Source: Paeniglutamicibacter psychrophenolicus
GTDB taxonomy: Bacteria; Actinomycetota; Actinomycetes; Actinomycetales; Micrococcaceae
DNA length: 64,000 nucleotides
Direction of reading: 5' to 3'
NCBI RefSeq assembly: GCF_030812255.1
Contig: NZ_JAUSSH010000018.1
Coordinates: 35,948 to 99,947, forward strand
Under the pieces are notes generated by a model that searched no databases, was not told where the DNA came from, and worked only from the letters and a program-made list of their open reading frames with translations. Positions 30,672 to 39,086 of the stretch are shown here, one piece after another; within the stretch, counting starts at the first letter, position 1, and every line of letters starts with the position of its first letter. The translations under genes were made by a program, and so were the position numbers.

Positions 30672-31673
30672 CTACTGCCCGGCGGTCAGGGTCATCCAGC
30701 GCTCGTGCATGGCGTCGAGGACCGGGTCGATCTCCGAGGCCGGGCGGTGGGCCACCGCATCGGTGCCCAGCACCGCGGCCAGCAGCGTGGTGGCAAACGC
30801 GGCGGTCTCCACGTCGGGCTCCTCGCCCAGGGCCTCGAAGAGCGCGTCGTAGGCGGCCTTCGGTGCGGTGTGTGCCAGCGCGTTGCGCACGTAGGTGACG
30901 GCCCGGAAGAGCCCGGCCCCGGCGGTGTTCCCCGGTTCCCGGTCCGGTGTTTCGCCGGCCGTCGCTTCGTCGCTGTGCTGCCCGGCGGTGTCCGACGCGT
31001 TGGGCTCCGCTGCGGTGCCCTCCGCCTCCTCGTCGGCGGGTTCCCCGGGGGCGAATTCCTGCACCAGGGCCGCCCAGCGGTCCACGGAACCGGTCCCGGA
31101 TTCCAGGGCGGCGCGCACCACCAGGGCCGCGGCCCCGGCAGCCCGGTGGGCGGCGGGGGAGCCGTGGGTCAGCGCCGCGGCATCGGTGGCGATCTTGGCG
31201 GTGGTGGCCTCATCGACCCGCGGCAGCAACGCCACGAACGCGGCGCGGGTGAGCACCCCGGTGGTGTCGGCCTGCGGGAAGAGCGGGCGGCCCACCGAGG
31301 CCATGTCGCGGTTGTCCAGGGCCAGCAGGTTCTGCGAGTCGCCCGTGGCGAAGGCCGGGGCTCCGGCGAAGGCCTCGTCGATCCAGCGCGGCTGCGGCTC
31401 GGGTGCGCCCTCGGGGAAGGCCTTGTTCACCAGCTTGTACCAGCGCAGCGCGGCCAGCCACATGCACGCGGCTTCGTCGGAGGCCACGCCGTCGTGGGCC
31501 CATTCCAGGGCCTCGAGCAGCCCGTCGAGCAGGTACAGGGCCAGGGTCTCGGTTTCGCCGGGCTCCTGCGCATCGCGGGCGTGGGCGGCGCCGTCGGCCG
31601 CGGCCAGCAGGACCCCGAAGACACGGTCGGAAAAATCGGCGGGAAGCGCGTACTGATCAGTTGATTCACTCAC
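30672..31673 (-). CDS. ADP-ribosylglycohydrolase-like protein, probably catalytically deficient
   Basis: About 333 residues from GTG 31673; the frame extends to 31856 but that part overlaps the sbcD leader. The helical fold resembles DraG-type ADP-ribosylglycohydrolases: DRVFGVLLAAADGAA at the N-terminus, LALYLLDGLLEALEWAHDGVASDEAACMWLAALRWY, PRWIDEAF, ALTHGSPAAHRAAGAAALVVRAAL, and a C-terminal VETAAFATTLLAAVLG helix. The usual metal-binding TDDTQ-like and GDxDT motifs are not seen (the last aligns with EPDVETAA), so hydrolysis is doubtful. An acidic low-complexity insert of about 50 residues follows the middle domain. Possible pseudoenzyme or ADP-ribose binder. Confidence 0.6.
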   Translation of the reverse strand: MSESTDQYALPADFSDRVFGVLLAAADGAAHARDAQEPGETETLALYLLDGLLEALEWAHDGVASDEAACMWLAALRWYKLVNKAFPEGAPEPQPRWIDEAFAGAPAFATGDSQNLLALDNRDMASVGRPLFPQADTTGVLTRAAFVALLPRVDEATTAKIATDAAALTHGSPAAHRAAGAAALVVRAALESGTGSVDRWAALVQEFAPGEPADEEAEGTAAEPNASDTAGQHSDEATAGETPDREPGNTAGAGLFRAVTYVRNALAHTAPKAAYDALFEALGEEPDVETAAFATTLLAAVLGTDAVAHRPASEIDPVLDAMHERWMTLTAGQ

Positions 31674-31752
31674 GGAAGCAAGTCTAGTGGTTTTGCACCG
31701 GCGGGCCGGGCCGAATACCAACTCGTGGCCGCCGCTGGCTACTGTGGAACCC

Positions 31753-32919
31753 ATGCGTATCTTGCACACCTCCGACTGGCACCTGGGCCGCTCCTTCCAC
31801 CAGGCCTCGCTGCTTGGGGCCCAACGTGAATTCGTCGACCGGCTCGTGGCGACCATCGAGGCCGAGGCCGTCGAGGTGCTGCTGGTCTCCGGGGACGTCT
31901 ACGACCGGGCGCTGCCCTCGGTGGACGCGGTGAAGCTCTTCGACGACACCCTGGCGCGGCTGCGGGCCACCGGGGTGCGCATGGTGATCACCAGCGGGAA
32001 CCACGACTCGGCGCTGCGCCTGGGCTTCGGCTCGGCGTTGCTGGAACACGCGGGGTTGCACCTGCGCACCCGAGTCGCGGACATCGCCAAGCCCGCGGTG
32101 TTCGCCGGCGACGGGTTCGAGGTGGCCGTCTACGGGCTGCCCTACCTGGAGCCGCGCATGGTCGCCGAGTCCCTGGGCGTCACCGAGCCCGGGCACCCGC
32201 CGGTGGTTGCCGCCGCCCTTGAACGGGTCCGCGCGGACCTGGCCGAACGCCAGGAAGCCGCAAGCGTCCCGGTGCACGGGATCGTGCTGGCGCATGTCTT
32301 TGCCGCCGGGGGTGCCGGATCAGATTCGGAGCGCGAGCTGAGCATCGGCGGGCTGGACATCGTGCCCACCTCCTTCTTCGCCGACTTCGCCTACGCGGCC
32401 CTGGGCCACCTGCACGGGCGCCAGGCCCTGGGGCACAACGTGCGCTATTCCGGTTCCCCGATTCCGTACTCGTTCTCCGAGGCCGGGCACTCCAAGGGCG
32501 CCTGGCTGCTGGATATCGGCCCCGGGGGGCTGGGAGAGGTGCGCGGCATCGACTGGCCCGCATCCAAGGAGCTGCGGATCCTCAAGGGCAAGATCGATGA
32601 GCTGCTCACCGAGCCGGCCTACGCCTCGGCGCAGGACGCCTGGTGCCAGGTCACCCTGACCGACACCCATCGGCCCGCCGGGGCCATGGAGCGGCTGCGC
32701 GGCCGCTTCCCGGACACCCTGGTGCTGAACTTCGAACCCGAGGACCGCGCGGCGGACCCGCACCATTCCTACGCGCAGCGGCTGGCCGCCGCCACCTCGC
32801 CGGTCCAGGTCTGCGCCGGGTTCGTCGACCACGTGCGGATGCGGCCCCTGAGCGAGGCCGAGGAAGAACTGGTGGTCTCGGTGCTGGACCAGGTCAAGAG
32901 CGAAAAGGTGCAGGCATGA
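31753..32919 (+). CDS. sbcD: Exonuclease subunit SbcD
   Basis: 388 residues. Mre11-type nuclease of the SbcCD complex, which opens hairpins and processes DNA ends. Metal-binding motifs are HTSDWHLGRSFH, LVSGDVYDRALPS, ITSGNHDSALRL, VLAHVFAAGG and LGHLHGRQ. The ATG at 31753 matches the family N-terminus MRILHTSDWHLG. The stop overlaps the sbcC start (ATGA), so translation is coupled. Confidence 0.96.
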   Translation: MRILHTSDWHLGRSFHQASLLGAQREFVDRLVATIEAEAVEVLLVSGDVYDRALPSVDAVKLFDDTLARLRATGVRMVITSGNHDSALRLGFGSALLEHAGLHLRTRVADIAKPAVFAGDGFEVAVYGLPYLEPRMVAESLGVTEPGHPPVVAAALERVRADLAERQEAASVPVHGIVLAHVFAAGGAGSDSERELSIGGLDIVPTSFFADFAYAALGHLHGRQALGHNVRYSGSPIPYSFSEAGHSKGAWLLDIGPGGLGEVRGIDWPASKELRILKGKIDELLTEPAYASAQDAWCQVTLTDTHRPAGAMERLRGRFPDTLVLNFEPEDRAADPHHSYAQRLAAATSPVQVCAGFVDHVRMRPLSEAEEELVVSVLDQVKSEKVQA

Positions 32920-35900
32920 GGGTGCATTCGCTTCAGCTGCAGGCCTTTGGCCCCTTCGCGAAGCGGGCCACCATCGACTTCGACGCGCTCTCCGAGGCCG
33001 GGATCTTCCTGCTCAACGGGGAGACCGGCGCCGGGAAGACCAGCGTGCTGGACGGGATCTGCTACGCGCTCTACGGCTCGCTGCCCGGGGTGCGGACCGG
33101 GTCCAAGTCGCTGCGCAGCGACCACGCGGCACCCGATGCGGTGCCGGAGGTCATCTGCGAGTTCTCCACCGGCGGGCGGCGCTTCGAGGTCACCCGCTCC
33201 CCGGCGTGGGAGCGGCCCTCGGCCCGCAGCAAGAACGGCTTCACCACCGCCCAGGCCCAGTCCCGGCTGCGCGAACGCATCGACGGGACCTGGGTGGAGA
33301 AATCCACCCGCAACGACGAGGTCGGGCAGCTGCTCACCGAGGTGCTGGGGCTGGACCGGGAGCAGTTCACCAAGGTCGCGATGCTGCCCCAGGGCGCCTT
33401 CGCCGCCTTCCTGCGCGCCAAGGACAAGGACCGCGAGGACCTTTTGCGCTCGCTCTTCGACACCAGCGAGTACGCGATGACCGAGCGGATCCTGGGCGAG
33501 CGCCTCAACGCCGCCCGCGCCGAGGCCGAGGAGGCAGCGCGCGCCCGCACCACCACGCTCCACGCGCTGGTGTCCGACGCCGAGGCCACGCTGTTCGCGG
33601 GTGTCCACGACGCCGAAACCGGGGCCGAAGCCAATAGGGACAACGGGCAGGGCACCGGGGAAGGCACTGCACCGGACACCGGGCTGCCGCCCGAGGCCCG
33701 CGAACACCTGCAGGCCGGGGAAGACGCGGAACTAGGCACCGTGCTGCGCGAACGCGTCGCCACCACCCGCACCGCGCTGGGCGAGGCGCGGGCCTCGGCC
33801 GAGGCGGCGCTCGCCGCGGCCCAAGAATCCCGGACCGCACTGCACGAGCGGGCCACCCGGCACCGCCAGCTGGCCGAGCTGACAACCCTGCGCGCATCCC
33901 ACGAGGACCGCGCCGAAGAGATCGCCGCACTCGGGGCGCTGCTGGAGGCCGACGCCCGCGCCGTTGGCCTGCGCCCGTACCACCAGCAATTGCTCGACGC
34001 CCGGACCAAGTCCGATGCTGCCCATCGCCGGCTGGCCGACGCGATGTCCGCGATCGAATCCGGCGAGGCCCGGACGGCACTGGATGCCCGGGACGCAGGC
34101 CTCGAAACCCTGCTGGCCGCCGCGCGCAGCGGGGAGCCGGCGCCCACGGAACTTGAGGCCCTGGGCGGGCATGCCGGCGACGCGGCCAAGGACTCCCGTG
34201 CCGCCGCGGCCCTGATCGAGGCCGCGCTGCCCGAGGAGGCCGAACTGGCCCAGGCACGCCGGGACATCGACGCCCTGCAGGAGGACATCGAGGCCGGCAC
34301 CCTCAAGCAGGCGGAGCGATCCACCCGCATCCAGGCTCTCGGGGACCAGCTCCCGGTCCTGCGCACCCGGAACGGGGAACTGGCCGCGCTCGCCGAATCC
34401 GCACCCGGCCTGGAATCCGCGGTGCGGCTTGCCACCGAACGCCGCGACGCCGTGGCCGCACGCACCAAGGCGGAAAAGGCGCAGGTCACCGCGCACACAG
34501 CGTGGAACAAGGCACGCACCGGAACCCTTGAGGCCCGCGAACGGGTCGCCGCGCTGATCTCCCTGCGCCTGGAGCAGTCGGCCGCGGCCCTGGCCCGGGA
34601 ACTGGTCGACGGGGAACCCTGCCTGGTGTGCGGATCGACCACCCACCCGGAACCGGCCACCCTGCCCGAGGGCGAACTGATCGGGGCCCGGGACATCGAG
34701 GCCGCCCAGGCCCTGCTGGCCACGGCGGAAAAGACCGAGGAGAAACACCGCACCGCGCTGAAGCAGGCGGACACCGCCCTGGATGTCGGCCGCGGCAAGA
34801 TCGGCGAGCTCTCGACCGAGGAGGCGGAGGCCGAGTTGAAGACGGCCACCGACGCGCACGCCCAGGCGTTGGCCTCGGCGGGCGAATCCGCCGCCGCGGC
34901 CCGGACGCTGGAGCAGGCCGAAACCGAGCTCGAGGCCCTGAATGCGGCACTGGCCTCGGCCGCCACCGCACTTGAGGTCGCGGCCGCCAGGAAGCAGGCC
35001 GAGGAGGCGAAGGCCACCAAGCTCGCCGCGCGGCTGGCCAAGCTGGGCCGGGACGGCCAGTCCCTAACCGAACGCCACATGGCCCTGTCCGCCGCCGCGA
35101 AATCCCTGGAAACCCTGGCCGGCGCGGTGCAGGTGCGCCTCGACGCGGGCACCGCCCTGGAGGATGCGCGGCTCCTGTGGGCGGGCAGGCTGGCCGGGAT
35201 CGGGGCGGCCGACACCGCCGCCTGGAAGGAGCTGCAGCTGGACGATGCCCGGCGCTCCACCGAGCAGGCACGGGTGCGCGAGCACAACGACGCGGCCGTG
35301 CGCATCAAGACCCTGGCCGAGGCGCCGGGGATCGAGCTGGCCCGCACCGAGGCCGCCGAAGGCATCGGTGCCCCGGACGAGGACGACATCGAGGCCGCCG
35401 GCCAGGCCATGGCCCGGGGCACGGAGGCACGCGACGGCCTGCTGGCCCGCGACGCGGTGCTCGCCAGCTACGCCGCACGCCTGGAAACCGCCCTTGAACG
35501 CCTGGCCGCGCTGGCCGTTGAAGCCGGACCGGTCGTCGAACGCTTCGAGACGCTCAAGGGCATCGCCGACCTGGCCCGCGGCGCGGGGGAGAACCGGCTG
35601 AAGATGACGCTGAGCACCTACGTGCTCGCGGCCCGGCTGGAATCGGTGGCGCTGGCGGCGACCGAGCGGCTGCTGGCGATGACCGGGGAGCGGTACTCGC
35701 TGGTCCACGACGACACCCCGCGCGGCAACAACAAGTCCGGGCTGGGCCTGCAGATCCTTGACTCCTGGACCGGGGTGCGGCGCGACACCCAGACCCTCTC
35801 GGGCGGGGAGTCGTTCATGGCCTCGCTGTCCCTGGCCCTGGGGCTGGCCGACGTCATCCAGCACCAGAGCGGCGGCATCGACATCGAGACGCTCTTCGTC

Positions 35901-36092
35901 GACGAGGGCTTCGGCTCCCTGGATGCCGAGACGCTCGAGGAGGTCATGGACGCGCTGGAGAACCTGCGCAGCGGCGGACGGGTCATCGGGGTCGTCTCGC
36001 ATGTGGCGGACATGAAGCAGCGCATCACCACCCAGCTGAATGTGCACAAGTCACGCACGGGTTCCACGGTGTCGATGCAGGCGGGGGTGTGA
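32916..36092 (+). CDS. sbcC: Exonuclease subunit SbcC
   Basis: 1058 residues, Rad50-type ATPase partner of SbcD. Walker A is NGETGAGKTSVL (34-45); LGLDREQFTKVAMLPQGAFAAFL is the Q-loop region. Long Ala/Glu/Arg-rich coiled coils flank the zinc hook Cys-569-Leu-Val-Cys-572. The C-terminal lobe has LSGGESFMASLSLALGLADV and Walker B ETLFVDEGFGSLD, then VIGVVSHVADMKQRI. Full family length. Confidence 0.96.
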   Translation: MRVHSLQLQAFGPFAKRATIDFDALSEAGIFLLNGETGAGKTSVLDGICYALYGSLPGVRTGSKSLRSDHAAPDAVPEVICEFSTGGRRFEVTRSPAWERPSARSKNGFTTAQAQSRLRERIDGTWVEKSTRNDEVGQLLTEVLGLDREQFTKVAMLPQGAFAAFLRAKDKDREDLLRSLFDTSEYAMTERILGERLNAARAEAEEAARARTTTLHALVSDAEATLFAGVHDAETGAEANRDNGQGTGEGTAPDTGLPPEAREHLQAGEDAELGTVLRERVATTRTALGEARASAEAALAAAQESRTALHERATRHRQLAELTTLRASHEDRAEEIAALGALLEADARAVGLRPYHQQLLDARTKSDAAHRRLADAMSAIESGEARTALDARDAGLETLLAAARSGEPAPTELEALGGHAGDAAKDSRAAAALIEAALPEEAELAQARRDIDALQEDIEAGTLKQAERSTRIQALGDQLPVLRTRNGELAALAESAPGLESAVRLATERRDAVAARTKAEKAQVTAHTAWNKARTGTLEARERVAALISLRLEQSAAALARELVDGEPCLVCGSTTHPEPATLPEGELIGARDIEAAQALLATAEKTEEKHRTALKQADTALDVGRGKIGELSTEEAEAELKTATDAHAQALASAGESAAAARTLEQAETELEALNAALASAATALEVAAARKQAEEAKATKLAARLAKLGRDGQSLTERHMALSAAAKSLETLAGAVQVRLDAGTALEDARLLWAGRLAGIGAADTAAWKELQLDDARRSTEQARVREHNDAAVRIKTLAEAPGIELARTEAAEGIGAPDEDDIEAAGQAMARGTEARDGLLARDAVLASYAARLETALERLAALAVEAGPVVERFETLKGIADLARGAGENRLKMTLSTYVLAARLESVALAATERLLAMTGERYSLVHDDTPRGNNKSGLGLQILDSWTGVRRDTQTLSGGESFMASLSLALGLADVIQHQSGGIDIETLFVDEGFGSLDAETLEEVMDALENLRSGGRVIGVVSHVADMKQRITTQLNVHKSRTGSTVSMQAGV

Positions 36093-36199
36093 CCGGGACC
36101 CTTGTGGCCCTCCGATAGACTGATCGTTGGTTTCAAAGGGTTTTGTGTAGCGGGAGGCAGGGACGGTGCACGCGTGTATGTGGAGTGCCCGTCATCACC

Positions 36200-37471
36200 A
36201 TGAGTAATTCCGTTTCCAGGAAAACAACGCCCCAGCCCTCGCCCTATGCGGCGCTTCCGCCGCTGGTCGGCTGGGCCTTCTTCCCCTTGGGCTTCTTCGC
36301 CCGCCTGCCGCTGGCCATGCTGACCATCGGCTCCATGACCCTGCTGATCGATTCGACCGGCTCCTACGCCGCCGGCGGCATGGCCGCCGCCATGGTCGGG
36401 ATCGGCTCGGCCGTGGGAGGGCCCACCATCGGCTACCTCTCGGACCGCTTCGGCCAGCGCCGCGTGCTGGTCCCGGTGGCGGTGGCCCAGGCCATCTTGA
36501 TCACCGCGCTGCTCTGGTTCGGGGGCGCCGGTCCGCTGGCGCCGCTGGGCGTCATCGTGCTGCTGGCCATCCTGGCCGGGGCCACCGGCCCGCAGGTCGG
36601 CCCGCTGGCCCGTGTGCGCTGGATGGCGCTGACCCGCAAGCGCGACACCGGCGGTCGCGAGCTCTCCGCGGCCCTGAGCTACGAGTCCATGGTCGACGAG
36701 CTGGGCTTCGTGCTCGGCCCGGCGGCCGTGGGCCTGTTCGCCGCACTGGTCGCACCCTGGCTGCCGCTGGCCATCGCCGCGGTCCTGACCATCGTGCTGG
36801 TCCCGCTCTTCGCGGTGCACCGCACCGAAAAGGCCGTGCTGCCCGCGGCGCGGAACGCCGTGAAGGTGAAGCTCACCTCCAACCAGGTCACCGGCATTTC
36901 CTTCGCCGTGGCCGGCATGATCGGCATGGGAACCTTCTTCGGCGCCAGTGCCGCCGGAACCCTGGCCTTTGCCGGGGCGCTGGGCAACGCGAACATCGGC
37001 GGGCTGCTGTACGCCGCGGTCGGGTTCACCTCCGCGATCGCCGCGCTCTCGGTGGCCTTCTGGCCCAGCGGGTGGCCGCAAGCCAGCCGCTGGCTCGCCG
37101 CGGCGATCTTCATGGTCCCGGCGGCCCTGGCCCTGCAGCTTCCCGGGGACCTAGTCCCGATGATTGCCGCACTGCTGATCGTGGGCATCCCCGTGGGCCC
37201 GGTGCTGGTCACGATCTTCACCCTCGGCGGGGAAATCGCCCCGCGCGAGCGCCTGTCCACGGTCATGACGCTGCTGTCCTCGGGGATCGTGGTGGGCACC
37301 GCCATCGGCAACTCGCTGGCCGGGCTGCTGGCCGATTCCCACGGCTATGCCGGAGCCTACGCGGTGGCCGCCGGGGCCGCCGGGTTGATCCTGGCCGCCG
37401 GCATCGCCATGGCGATCCTGCGCCAGCGCCAGCGCCGCACCATGCTCGCCGGCCACGGCCCGCGCGCCTGA
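36200..37471 (+). CDS. MFS transporter
   Basis: About 423 residues with twelve predicted helices. The loop 2-3 signature is GYLSDRFGQRRVLVP, and RVRWMALTRKRD lies in the first half. The ATG at 36200 is taken as the start; an upstream frame to 36143 has no homologous look. The fold resembles sugar/drug efflux permeases. No substrate clue from the neighbours (sbcC upstream, IclR gene convergent). It ends at a strong terminator. Confidence 0.85.
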   Translation: MSNSVSRKTTPQPSPYAALPPLVGWAFFPLGFFARLPLAMLTIGSMTLLIDSTGSYAAGGMAAAMVGIGSAVGGPTIGYLSDRFGQRRVLVPVAVAQAILITALLWFGGAGPLAPLGVIVLLAILAGATGPQVGPLARVRWMALTRKRDTGGRELSAALSYESMVDELGFVLGPAAVGLFAALVAPWLPLAIAAVLTIVLVPLFAVHRTEKAVLPAARNAVKVKLTSNQVTGISFAVAGMIGMGTFFGASAAGTLAFAGALGNANIGGLLYAAVGFTSAIAALSVAFWPSGWPQASRWLAAAIFMVPAALALQLPGDLVPMIAALLIVGIPVGPVLVTIFTLGGEIAPRERLSTVMTLLSSGIVVGTAIGNSLAGLLADSHGYAGAYAVAAGAAGLILAAGIAMAILRQRQRRTMLAGHGPRA

Positions 37472-37493
37472 CCGCACCGGCCCGGAAACGTCG

Positions 37494-37542
37494 AGCGGGC
37501 GCCGGCACCACGGATTTCCCCGGGTGCCGGCGCCCGCTTTTT
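37494..37542 (+). terminator. Rho-independent terminator after the MFS gene
   Basis: 16-bp perfect stem AGCGGGCGCCGGCACC/GGTGCCGGCGCCCGCT (37494-37509 with 37523-37538) followed by a T-run to 37542, just before the end of the convergent IclR gene. Confidence 0.92.
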
Positions 37543-37556
37543 CGCGTGCGGGGAAC

Positions 37557-38288
37557 TCAGGCCAGTTCGGCCTCGATGGCCAGCGCCGCCGCCTTCATCC
37601 TGGCGCCGATTGCAGCGACCTCGCTGGTGTTCGACCCGGTGCTGTAGACCACCGCGACGGCCGCCGGAAGCCGGCCCGGCACGTTGATGGGCGCGGCCAC
37701 CGAGGACAGGCCGGGGATCACCTCGTCGATGCTGGTGGCATATCCCTGGGCACGTGCAATGGCGGCATTGTCCCGGTACGGCGTCCCGTGGTTGAGCTCG
37801 TTCCACTGCTCCGCGGTGAGCGTGGACTGCATGGCGATGCCCGGCGCCCCGTGCCCGAAGGGGTGCCGGGTTCCCGGGTGCTGCACCACCGTGGCGTGCA
37901 CGTGGCGCGGCTCGACCGTCACCAGCGTGGTGCAGTCCGGCTGGTCCCACACGGCGATGAAGGCGCACATCTTCAACTCGTTGGCCAGCACCGTCAGCTC
38001 GGGCAGCGCCGCGCTTTGCAGGTCGCGCTGCACCCCGCGGGCCAGCACCGCCAGCCCGGGGGCCCCGTGCACCCGGCCGGACTCGTCGCGGGTGACCAGG
38101 CGGTGGGATTCCAGGGTGCGCAGGATCCGGTAGGCAATCGAGCGGTGCACTCCCATGTCGGCCGCGAGTTCCGCAATGGTCCGCGGGCCGTCGGCCTCGG
38201 CCAGGATCTCTAGCATGCGGATGCCGCGGGACAGGGTTTGCGATGCCGGGGCGGGGGCGCTGGTGGCAGTCATGGGTTTGGTGGCCAT
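37557..38288 (-). CDS. IclR-family transcriptional regulator
   Basis: About 243 residues. The winged helix (SRGIRMLEILAEADGPRTIAELAADMGVHRSIAYRILRTLESHRLVTRD) is followed by the IclR effector domain (LPELTVLANELKMCAFIAVWD...GAPGIAMQSTL...GLSSVAAPINVPGRLPAAVAVVYSTG). Starts at 38288 and 38273 are possible; AGAGG touches the first, so the second may be used. It is divergent from hpaC-hpaB and probably controls them; two matching palindromes lie between. The effector may be 4-hydroxyphenylacetate or a related aromatic acid. Confidence 0.9.
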   Translation of the reverse strand: MATKPMTATSAPAPASQTLSRGIRMLEILAEADGPRTIAELAADMGVHRSIAYRILRTLESHRLVTRDESGRVHGAPGLAVLARGVQRDLQSAALPELTVLANELKMCAFIAVWDQPDCTTLVTVEPRHVHATVVQHPGTRHPFGHGAPGIAMQSTLTAEQWNELNHGTPYRDNAAIARAQGYATSIDEVIPGLSSVAAPINVPGRLPAAVAVVYSTGSNTSEVAAIGARMKAAALAIEAELA

Positions 38289-38374
38289 CCTCTGGGGAAT
38301 CGTGCTGATGTGGCGTGCCGGTTGCTGCCGGGGGGGTTGTTGGCCAACCGGTGCTGGGCTATGGTGCAAATAGG

Positions 38375-38409
38375 GTTCTTTATTGGAACTATACGTTCGA
38401 TATTAGAAC
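38375..38409. promoter_or_regulatory. Twin operator, probably for the IclR regulator
   Basis: Two 15-bp palindromes of the form GTTC-N7-GAAC lie in tandem: GTTCTTTATTGGAAC (38375-38389) and GTTCGATATTAGAAC (38395-38409). They are exactly 20 bp start to start, about two helical turns, on the same DNA face. The AT-rich block stands out from its GC-rich surroundings and lies in the divergent IclR/hpaC spacer. Confidence 0.8.
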
Positions 38410-38465
38410 ATTTCCTTCTCCGTTGCGAGGAACCGAACGGCAGGAAATGGATCCGGGAGCACGCC

Positions 38466-39005
38466 ATGATCGTTCCGCGCAGCAGGGGAGCCGCAGAGGG
38501 CGGACTCCCGCGCAGGATCGATGCCTCAACATTGCCACATTTCCGCGGCAGCCTCGGGCGTTTTGCCACCGGCGTCGCCATCGTGACCTTCGACGGGGCA
38601 ACCCGCCGGCACGGGATCACCGTCAACTCCTTCACCTCCGTCTCCATGGACCCGCCGCTGGTGCTGGTGTCCATCGCCCGCAAGTCCAGGGCCCACGACG
38701 AACTGGCCAATACGCCGTTCACCGTGAACATCCTGGGTGCCGAGCAAAAGGCGCTGGCCCTGCACTTCGCCGGCCGCCCGAGCCACGAGCCGGCCTGGGT
38801 CGAGGGGGAGACCGCCCCGCGCCTGGCCGGAGTGCTCGCCTATTTCTCCTGCACCCCGTGGGCCGCCTACGACGGCGGGGACCACACCCTGTACCTGGGC
38901 GAGGTCCAGGACTTCAACTACCGTCGCGGCGACGCCTTGGCCTTCGCCAACTCCGCCTTCACCACCATCCCCGAAAGCCAACTCGGCGTCGAGGAGCTTC
39001 TCTAG
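38466..39005 (+). CDS. hpaC: Flavin reductase component of 4-hydroxyphenylacetate 3-monooxygenase
   Basis: 179 residues from ATG 38466 (GGGAG upstream). The flavin-reductase-like fold shows FRGSLGRFATGVAIVTFDG, GITVNSFTSVSMDPPLVLVSIARKS, FTVNILGAEQKALALHFAG and DHTLYLGEVQDFNYRRGDAL. It supplies reduced FAD/FMN to the oxygenase HpaB encoded 81 bp downstream. Function is inferred from this pairing; stand-alone members of the family serve several monooxygenases. Confidence 0.88.
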   Translation: MIVPRSRGAAEGGLPRRIDASTLPHFRGSLGRFATGVAIVTFDGATRRHGITVNSFTSVSMDPPLVLVSIARKSRAHDELANTPFTVNILGAEQKALALHFAGRPSHEPAWVEGETAPRLAGVLAYFSCTPWAAYDGGDHTLYLGEVQDFNYRRGDALAFANSAFTTIPESQLGVEELL

Positions 39006-39086
39006 GTCCGCGCCCGCCGCATGTCCCTTCCCGCACACCACCGCCACATCCGAAGAAAGCCCGCCACGCAAAAAGAGGTCCTCACC

